DNA of 64,000 bases, from assembly GCA_963693365.1 (NCBI GenBank), contig CAVNZM010000001.1:19282001-19346000 (forward strand), given 5' to 3'. The stretch comes from Amoebidium appalachense (Eukaryota; Ichthyosporea). This document shows positions 58,401-64,000 of this stretch, in pieces. The position numbers and the translations under genes were made by a program. The notes under the pieces are model-generated. The model had not been told where the DNA came from. It made no database searches and was given only the letters and a program-made list of their open reading frames with translations. Each line of letters begins with the position of its first letter. Position 1 is the first letter of the stretch.

Positions 58401-60814
58401 AGCAGGGCACGAGTGGGCGAGGGGAGAGCCACGGAGAAGAGAATAGGTTCGGGGCGATGGCTTGAGGGGAGGAGTAAGGGGCGAATGCGCGTGTTAGCGT
58501 GCATTCAGTGGGGGCTGAAAGGTAGGGAGAAGTGGGCGAGGAGGGGCTGGAGAGCAGAGGGGGTGCAGGGGCAGCGGGGGGTGCGGCAGCCAGGTTCTGC
58601 AGATGCCTGAGGTTGACTATGACTGTGTACGATAATGCCGTTTGCGGGAAGGTATATCTGTTTAATAAGCGCATGCACACAAGAGACTCCTCTCATCTTG
58701 CAGGCACGTATTTATTTGCATTCGTGTAAATGTCTGCCGGGTTACAATCTTGTGTCATACATCTATGCGCATTACGGAATCAAAACAATGCGTGCACGCC
58801 TGGTGTAACCTACATTGGTTGCAGACGTGTCTTTACACGGCCGGCTGTAGGGTACTTGCACGCAAGGTAGAGTCTAACGCTTGGCATCCTGCCCGGAACG
58901 CTCTTTGGTGTGCCAAGATGTTCCTGCGTGTAACTGACTGAGCAACTGACCGCGTATTCACACGATGTAAGCCCAACTGTACTACTGGCAGACTGGTGGT
59001 TTGGCTCACAAATTCGCCGTTACAGAAGCCATTTTATTTATCAAAAAATATTTCTTTCTCGGTGCAACCGATGATATCATCACAAATCCAGTGAGTCTAG
59101 TTTTTCGGTGTTTGCGCAAACAATGGTGCTCTTGAGGCCAATCAAAGTGAGGAACATAATAAAATTTAGTAAACAACCATACTGCCCAAATGCTCAAACA
59201 CTATGGTGCATTCACAATGTGTTATCCTCTGAACATAAGATCGATAACTAAAATCAACCCATTTTTTTCCCTTCTGAGCTCAGTGTAAAGCAGGCATGCA
59301 CCGGATGCACAGTACTGTATGTATGATAACTCGTACTACGTCTTTACCCGATGATATCAATGACGTTGCCGCGCGGCCTGCATAGATATCAATCGATGTC
59401 AGGATCCTGGACCGGCGGCCAAAAATTGTGCATAGGGGCTTTTAGATTGGACAACCGCTAATGCACCAATGACTGTTACAAAAAATGACTACCACTCCTA
59501 CCGTTATTTCATCGTCCGTTCTGGAGTCAAGGATTAGTCAAACTTTCAACACATAAGGTTGAAATCCGTGACAAGCCCCCGTCTTTCAAGATAATCAAGA
59601 TAAGTTAGATAACACAAGTAGCCTATACATTGTCGAGACTCGGGACGAAATATGTCAACGCTATGGGTGCCGTAGCGTATGAGCTGCCCGGTGGTGGGTG
59701 ACTGTGAGATGGTAACGTACGCGCGGCGCCCAGAGCTGGGGCGGGTCTACCCGACCCGGTTTTTAGACCCGTTGGGACTTGGACCCGATACGACCCGATC
59801 CGACCTGTGGCCTTCCCCCAGACCCGGTGTACCGGGTCCGGCCAAAGAGGGGGGTAGGGAAGGGAGGAGGTTTGGTCGGCCGGGCCGCCGTGGCGAGCCC
59901 CTGGGCTGAGGCACATAGTATATAGAACTGACCCGGTAGACCCATTTTAGACCTGTCGGGAGTCAGACCCGACCCGACCCAACCCGTTTCTGTTTTTACG
60001 GACCCGCCCCAATTCTGGCGGCGCCCCGTCCGCGCCGGGCCGCTGAATCATGCGACGGCCAGAACTTAGGCAATCAGTTTCGTACCCTTTAAGGCTATAT
60101 AAATTAGGTACATAAAGTTATGGATATTTGGATTATTAAATCTTTCATTTATACGCGAAAACGATCCTATTGAACAGTGCACTGGATGGTAGGCAACTTG
60201 CCCAATAGCCATCTCATCCTGGCTACGGCATAGGCCATGCCTCAATATTGGACAATGAGTCCAGGTGCAAGGAGCCAATAGTTAGCGGTCTTGGAACTTT
60301 TCTCCGCGCACTCCATGAGAAGGGTAAATTTTCGGGGCTTGTTTAGAATCTCGATGGTTCGTCAGGCTCTCACACAATCGAGCATCAGTATAACAGGTCA
60401 AGCTGAAGCGATTAGGCTATTTATGGATTAGCAAATTATCCAAGTAGCATATTATTTATATGTGCCAATTGAAAGGGTTAAAGAGGAATTGTTATGTATG
60501 TGTGTGCAAAGAACAAACATTGTCAGGTAATTTGTGGCCGACAACTGCAAGACTGCCACCGCTTCAGGACCATCCGATTTGCCCACTTCTCTTAAAGCAA
60601 CACTTTCCGCCAATCACTGAACAAACATAGATGAATGAAAAATGCATAGGATGGCCTCGATCTTAGCATCCTAAGTATAAAAACCACCGCACATGCCTCA
60701 ATCGGGACAGCGAGCGCACAGCGAAGTCACACACGCCCATTAGTTTCGGAAAGGTCTTGCCTGTTATTGGTTGTACGTTCAAGTTTTCCACTTCTCCTTC
60801 AACTACCCGACGGA
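58401..60814. other. Long intergenic region without a supported gene
   Basis: This is more complex sequence with few homopolymers, but no exon with family resemblance. The one clear structure is the foldback element at 59725-60025. The last 150 bp form the 5' flank of the secreted repeat protein; no certain TATA box was seen. Confidence 0.45.
59725..60025. mobile_element. Foldback/MITE-like element with imperfect terminal inverted repeats
   Basis: The left end GGCGCCCAGAGCTGGGGCGG (59725-59744, then GTC) is an imperfect inverted copy of the right end (60001-60025, GACCCGCCCCAATTCTGG then CGGCGCC). Inside, GACCCG-type words recur. A segment of about 50 bp (near 59753 and 59938) is present twice in direct orientation, each with TTTTAGACC, GGGA and ACCCGA. 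No open frame or transposase is present, and target-site duplications were not certain. Confidence 0.55.
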
Positions 60815-63800
60815 ATGGCGCAGCTATTCCGCTATGCGGCCCTGGCCCTTGCGGCTTTCGGCATGGCAAATGGTACTTTCGTGACGCCGTCTATCAGCGA
60901 CACCCAAAACACACACGCAAACGTACTCTTAACACACGACCACCAATATACACGCACACATGCCAATGCACAAGCACACAGCACAACTACCAATATACAC
61001 GCACACATGCCAATGCACAAGCACACAGCACACACACTCACCTCACCCAATGTTGTGCCGTATTCCGCTGTGCCGTAACAATATGCAAGGACCTGCAGAT
61101 ATAACCTGCTCCATTTTCTCACTCAGCGGCGAAAATTCTTTAAAATCCGCTCTATTTTCTTTTCGTAGCCCTTCTATCTTGACAGTCAAAAAAAAATAAA
61201 GCCTGCTCCATTATCTCACTCAGCGGCGAAAATTCTTTAAAATCCGCTCTATTTTCTTTTTGTAGCCCTTCTATCTCTCTCTGGTTACTATTATCAGTTG
61301 TTTTTTTTTCCTTTCGGTACTCACTTGATGTTTTTTATCTGATCTGAACACCACTAACCAATTTGCCTGCAGCAGCTGAGTATGACGAGACTGCACGCTG
61401 TGCTCCCGGCACCCAGAGGCAGCCCGGCAGCACGAGTGGTCCCTGTGTAAAGCGTAAGTAATCCCTATGTTTATTTTTCTGTGCATTTTTAAGAATGGGC
61501 ATCCATCAGTGCACAGCGTAGTGGGATGCATGAAACGCAGAATTGGAATTGCATCATCACGATATAGCCTACCATGGGCGCATATCAGCATAATATACTG
61601 CGGACATTTGTCGTCACAGTAGGTGACGAAAACATGCATGATTCTTGTGTGTTGTAGCTATGTGCGAGCAGCAACAAACGTTCTCACCCATTTGTTGTAT
61701 TTGCAGCCCGTGGCACGGTCGACGGCTTTGCTTTCGAGGACAGGAACAACAATGGGGTTCGCGATGCCGGTGAGCCCGGTGTGCCCAACGTCATTATCAG
61801 CATTAAGACAGGCACTGGCCGTGCCGTGCGTGTGCGCACAAGCGCACAAGGGCGCTACACGGTTCGCAATGTCGTCCCAGGCCCATACACACTCACTGTG
61901 GAGCCAACGTCATCCCCCGCCGGGTTGAAGCCCGAGAGGCCCAGGGCTCAGCTGACGGTGGGCCCCTTCACGGTCACCAAGTACGACTTCTGCTTTATTC
62001 CTGCCCCCCCTACCCCTGCCCCGGCCCCCACCACTGTTATCCCGGCCCCAACACCTGCCCCCACCACTGTTGCCCCGGCCCCCACCACTGTTGCCCCTGC
62101 CCCCACCACTGTTGCCCCGGCCCCCACCATAGCCCCCGAGCCAGCCAAGGCCAACATTGGGCCTGCCAACGTCTTCTCGGATGTGAACAACAACGGCGTG
62201 CAGGATGCTGGTGAGCCCGGCCTGCCCAACGTTGTGGTCCGGGTCACAGACCAGGCCGGCAATGTTGTGGGCACTACCACCACCAACGCAAACGGCACCT
62301 ACTCGTTCACCAACCTCCCAGCCGGCACCTACACCGTCAGCGTGGATCTGACCACTGTCCCTGCCGGCTATGTGTCCGAGCGCAAGGATGGCAAGTTCAC
62401 CGTCTACCTTGCCCCTGGCCAGACCTTCACCGAGGCATCGTTCTGCTTCAAGCCCCCCACGACCGGCGGCATGTCCTCCTCGATTGTGTTTGTGGACTAC
62501 AACGGCAACAAGGTGCAAGATGCTGGTGAGCCCGGTGTGCCCAACGTCGTGGTGACCCTGGTGGATGCCACCGGCAAGATCATTGCCTCGGCCAAGACCG
62601 ATGCCAACGGTGCCTACTTGTTCGCCAATGTCCCTGCTGGCGTCTACTCCGTGCAGGTTGACCAGACCACCGTGCCCCCCGGTCTGAACATTTCCAACCC
62701 CGCTGGCACCGTGACCATCCCCGCCGGTGGCAACGCTGCCCCCGTCAACATAGCTGCCCTTCCCAAGTACGCCACCGTTGGCCCGTCTGTTGGGTTTGTG
62801 GACACCAACAACAACGGTTTCCAGGATGCTGGTGAGCCCGGCCTCCCCAACGTGGTCATCAACCTCATTGACAGCACCGGCAAGATTGTGCAGACCACCA
62901 AGACCGATGCCAACGGCACGTACACCTTCACCAACATCATTCCCGGCACCTACACCGTCAAGGTCGACCCTGCCTCGGTGCCTGCCGGCTACACCACCCT
63001 GCGCAAGGACGGCCAGTTCACCGTCAACCTGGCCCCCGGTCAGACCTTCGGTGGTGCTGATGCTGCCTTCTGCTTCCAGCTCACTTACGGCTCTATCGGC
63101 CCTGCCAACGTGTTCATTGACACCAACGGCAACGATGTTCAGGATGCCGGTGAGCCTGGTGCGCCCAATGTTGTTGTGGAGCTGGTTGACTCGACCGGCA
63201 AGGTTGTGCAGACCACCACCACCGATGCCAACGGCACCTACAAGTTCGACAAGGTCCCCGCTGGCAATTATACTGTGCGCATCAACAACAGCACCGTCCC
63301 CGCCAACACCACCCCCAACCGCACCCAGTTCCCCGTTGTTCTGCAGCCCGGTCAGGTGTTTGCTGGAGACAAGGCCTCGTTCTCCCTCAAGCCCCGCCCC
63401 ACTGCTACCATCAAGGGTGCCGTGACCAACAATGGTGCCCCTCTGGCTGGCGTTAGCGTCAACGTTGCCGACGCCACCGGCAAGGTCGTGGCTTTCCTCA
63501 AGACTGATGCCACCGGCTCCTACTCCATTGCAAACCTGCCCGCTGGCACCTACACCGTGTCCGTTGACCCTGCCACACTTCCTGCTGGTGTCTCTTCCGT
63601 TGATACCAACGGCGGCAAGGCAACCGTGACCGTGAACTGGGGCGATGTTGCCACCGTCAATTTCACCTACCGCCCGGCCTATGCCACAGTTGGCCCCGCC
63701 AACGTGTTCGTTGACACTAACGGCAACGATGTTCAGGATGCCGGTGAGCCCGGTGTGCCCAATGTTGTTGTGGAGCTGGTTGACTCGACCGGCAAGGTTG

Positions 63801-64000
63801 TGGTGACCACCACCACCGATGCCAATGGCAGCTACAAGTTCGAGAACGTTGTGCCGGGCAACTACACTGTGCGTATCAACACCAGCACCATTCCTGCCAA
63901 CACCACCCCCAACCGCACCCAGTTCCCCGTTGTTCTCCAGCCCGGTCAGGTGTTTGCTGGTGATAAGGCCTCGTTCTGCCTCAAGCCCCGCCCCACTGCT
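60815..64000 (+). CDS. Secreted protein with SdrD-B-like calcium-loop repeats (3' end beyond window)
   Basis: Exons 60815-60872, 61376-61453 and 61707 to beyond 64000 join in matching phases for at least 810 codons. Residues 1-20 are a signal peptide (MAQLFRYAALALAAFGMANA). A short cysteine-containing region (RCAPGTQRQPGSTSGPCVK) follows. The rest is a string of about 95-105-residue Ig-like domains of the SdrD B / carboxypeptidase-regulatory-like type. Six of seven carry the loop F-x-D-x-N-x-N-G-x-x-D-A-G-E-P-G-x-P-N-V, whose Asp/Asn ladder is the calcium site in SdrD B domains. Each ends in an (A/P)G-x-Y-T-V motif. A Pro/Thr/Ala linker (about residues 142-192, APAPTTV repeats) separates domains 1 and 2. 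NGT/NTT sequons suggest N-glycosylation. This is probably a cell-surface or extracellular adhesive protein; the ligand is unknown. Codons are strongly C-ending. The third-exon frame is open to the last base. Confidence 0.85.
60942..61277 (+). repeat. Two tandem duplications in intron 1 of the secreted repeat protein gene
   Basis: A 47-bp unit starting CCAATATACACGCACACATG occurs at 60943 and 60990. A 97-bp unit starting CCTGCTCCATT and containing CACTCAGCGGCGAAAATTC occurs at 61105 and 61202. Both pairs are nearly identical. Confidence 0.85.
63090..64000 (+). repeat. Roughly 600-bp coding duplication of a two-domain unit
   Basis: The segment from about 63095 to 63400 recurs at about 63693 to 64000 with very few differences, including AACGGCAACGATGTTCAGGA and CCAACACCACCCCCAACCGC. 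The repeated unit is one calcium-loop domain plus one loop-less domain (about 63405-63670), so the gene is growing by two-domain steps. Confidence 0.85.

Overview
This window is nuclear DNA of an intron-rich eukaryote. The evidence is spliced genes with consistent intron phases, a tRNA-Tyr(GTA) with a canonical intron, and E2F-type and CRE-type promoter motifs. The largest gene reads as an AF4/FMR2 (AFF) family super-elongation-complex scaffold, a family known mainly from animals, so I infer an animal or a unicellular relative of animals (holozoan); the species is not identifiable from the sequence. The DNA is extremely rich in (CA)n/(GT)n microsatellites and C- or G-homopolymers. Most apparent open frames are translations of these repeats and were discarded.

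Layout: (i) 68-536 (+), last exon of a leucine-rich-repeat protein. (ii) 3927-21444 (+), a 20-exon AFF-like gene whose exon lengths sum to 4491 nt (1496 codons plus stop) with every intron phase consistent. (iii) 22971-26068 (+), a four-exon replication protein A small subunit (RPA3), preceded by an inverted CCAAT box, an E2F-like site, a CRE and a perfect palindromic E2F site. (iv) 30247-41559 (-), PIG-A, the catalytic subunit of GPI-GlcNAc transferase, in at least 14 exons, with a tRNA-Tyr gene nested in one intron. (v) 42657-43132 (+), an unrecognised short gene candidate. (vi) 44139-44687 (-), single-exon riboflavin kinase. (vii) 47962-48702 (-), an unrecognised single-pass membrane protein. 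(viii) 50888-56505 (-), a multi-exon DUF2064 (glycosyltransferase-like) gene not recognisable from single frames. (ix) 60815 to beyond 64000 (+), a secreted protein with SdrD-B-like calcium-loop repeats.

The genes are functionally unrelated housekeeping, transcription and surface genes, and there is no operon-like organisation. Between and inside them are a dispersed tRNA-like SINE family (about eight copies), a 32-bp minisatellite, a degenerate roughly 60-bp repeat array, a foldback element, several perfect inverted repeats and tandem duplications inside introns. A recurring feature is that 3' splice sites sit at the end of (CA)n tracts and several 5' splice sites open directly into GT-rich tracts.

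All gene models were spliced by hand from GT/AG sites, reading phase and family resemblance. No database search or transcript was available, so exon ends in the less conserved parts are provisional.
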